Shown here in pieces: positions 48,062-48,681 of a DNA stretch of 48,681 bases. The translations under genes were made by a program, and so were the position numbers. Below the pieces are notes generated by a model, which was not told the DNA's origin, did not search any database, and saw only the letters and a program-made list of their open reading frames with translations. Source of the DNA: Sulfurimicrobium sp. (GTDB lineage: Bacteria; Pseudomonadota; Gammaproteobacteria; Burkholderiales; Sulfuricellaceae); contig JAUSBJ010000021.1 in NCBI GenBank assembly GCA_030652035.1, forward strand, positions 1-48,681, given 5' to 3'. The stretch's first letter is position 1. Every line of letters begins with the position of its first letter.

Positions 48062-48667
48062 TTAGTCTTTGTTGATAATAAAGGCATCATCACACTTAGC
48101 GATATTTCCCCCAGAAGGCTCAAAACTTAGATTGAACTGGCTTTCAATCACAATCCTATCAGCTTCTGAATTCTCGCATTTAAGCTCATAAAATGCGATC
48201 TGCGCGAGCCTCAAACCCGGATATAGCCGTATTGGGATTTCGCCAAAATTGGCAAGCTCTAACGTGACAATACCCTTATAACCTGGGTTAACAATAGTAG
48301 CAGTAGCAATATTAAGGCCTTCGCGAGCCCAAGATGACCGCGCAGTAACAACGCCTTGAAGATCGTATGGTATCTTTACCCATTCTAGGGTTGGCACCAA
48401 TGCCAAACTACCTGGGTGAAGAAGAAAAGATTCGAGAAACGGGACATCAAAGCGCTGATGTTTTTGTTTTCTACTCTGGATGGCCTCGTGGTCACAAGTT
48501 GTGATGTAGTTCTTCGGGTCAACATGTGACTGTGCCCCTGCTTGTAAAACAGCGTGCAAAACTTTCCAGATTTCCGGGGTAAACAGCGTCCAATAGTTTC
48601 CACCCCGGGGTGTGTAACCATCCGGTATTTGTGCCGGAGAAACTGGAGTGTTATCTATGGAAGTCAT
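48062..48667 (-). CDS. dcd: dCTP deaminase/dUTPase-fold protein (5' end uncertain)
   Basis: This 201-residue protein shares the trimeric dUTPase/dCTP-deaminase fold over residues about 78-165. Residues FLLHPGSLALVPTLEWVKIP, ARSSWAREGLN and NPGYKGIVTLELANFG match Dcd, with R110, S111, R115 and E137 corresponding to the catalytic set. dCTP deaminase makes dUTP from dCTP; a bifunctional or dUTPase role is possible. The N-terminal 60 residues do not resemble E. coli Dcd. The frame stays open upstream of the ATG to the window edge, so it may be longer. Base composition is AT-rich (40% GC at 48061-48120), unlike the neighbours, suggesting transfer. Symbol assigned by fold only. Confidence 0.72.
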   Translation of the reverse strand: MTSIDNTPVSPAQIPDGYTPRGGNYWTLFTPEIWKVLHAVLQAGAQSHVDPKNYITTCDHEAIQSRKQKHQRFDVPFLESFLLHPGSLALVPTLEWVKIPYDLQGVVTARSSWAREGLNIATATIVNPGYKGIVTLELANFGEIPIRLYPGLRLAQIAFYELKCENSEADRIVIESQFNLSFEPSGGNIAKCDDAFIINKD

Positions 48668-48681
48668 AGCCGAAATCCGGC

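Noticed and set aside
47668..48075. Small plus-strand frames (65, 117 and 63 codons) after topA
   Set aside because: They overlap each other, lack ribosome sites and match no family I know. A decayed transposase is possible but I cannot support it.

Overview
The window is a mostly conserved chromosomal segment of a betaproteobacterium, probably a Nitrosomonadales-type lithoautotroph. This rests on gene order and gene content, not on a marker tree. The supporting signs are the runs rsmB-DUF4390-ntrY-ntrX-trkA-trkH, fmt-def / LysM-dprA-smg-topA and leuS-lptE-holA, a phosphoribulokinase, and several c-type cytochromes. No tRNA, rRNA, CRISPR array or intact insertion sequence was seen. Most of the window is GC-rich (34 of 60 bases at 24001-24060). 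It becomes AT-rich after topA (18 of 60 at 47581-47640).

Layout: 154-1974 (minus) is a redox operon of an SHP-type monohaem cytochrome, a dihaem cytochrome c (DHC) and a membrane cytochrome b that carries its own haem-c tail. 2066-4222 is an unrecognised membrane protein with an EF-hand loop. 4304-6225 (minus) is a three-gene copper-linked RiPP cassette: a precursor with four EGKCG-like motifs, a DUF692/MNIO oxidase and a DUF2063 partner. Nested palindromes precede the precursor gene. 6389-9451 (minus) holds an MFS transporter, a PBP7-type endopeptidase and an ABC ATPase with no permease beside it.

9669-13307 (plus) is proC-yggT-yggU plus a dynamin-like GTPase. 13343-22479 (minus) is a long housekeeping run: leuS, lptE, holA, proA, nadD, rsfS, rlmH, maf, rng. 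Phosphoribulokinase (divergent from leuS, with its own promoter and terminator) and uvrD follow on the plus strand. 25736-28661 (minus) holds a LOG-family gene, a DUF2782 gene, thrB and a BPSS1780-type membrane protein. polA (plus) is next. 31372-42182 (minus) is def, fmt, htpX, rsmB, DUF4390, ntrY, ntrX, trkA, trkH and a TPR gene. 42317-47505 (plus) is a LysM protein, dprA, smg and topA, closed by a strong terminator.

The last 1.1 kb looks accessory. A 518-bp stretch with no convincing gene, AT-rich in its first part, carries clustered direct and inverted repeats. It leads to a dCTP-deaminase/dUTPase-fold gene that is near the window edge and may be cut by it. The most interesting systems are the RiPP cassette with its operator-like palindromes, the SHP/DHC/cytochrome-b operon with a shared haem-c module, the NtrX-like regulator with an eroded ATPase, and the EF-hand membrane protein.
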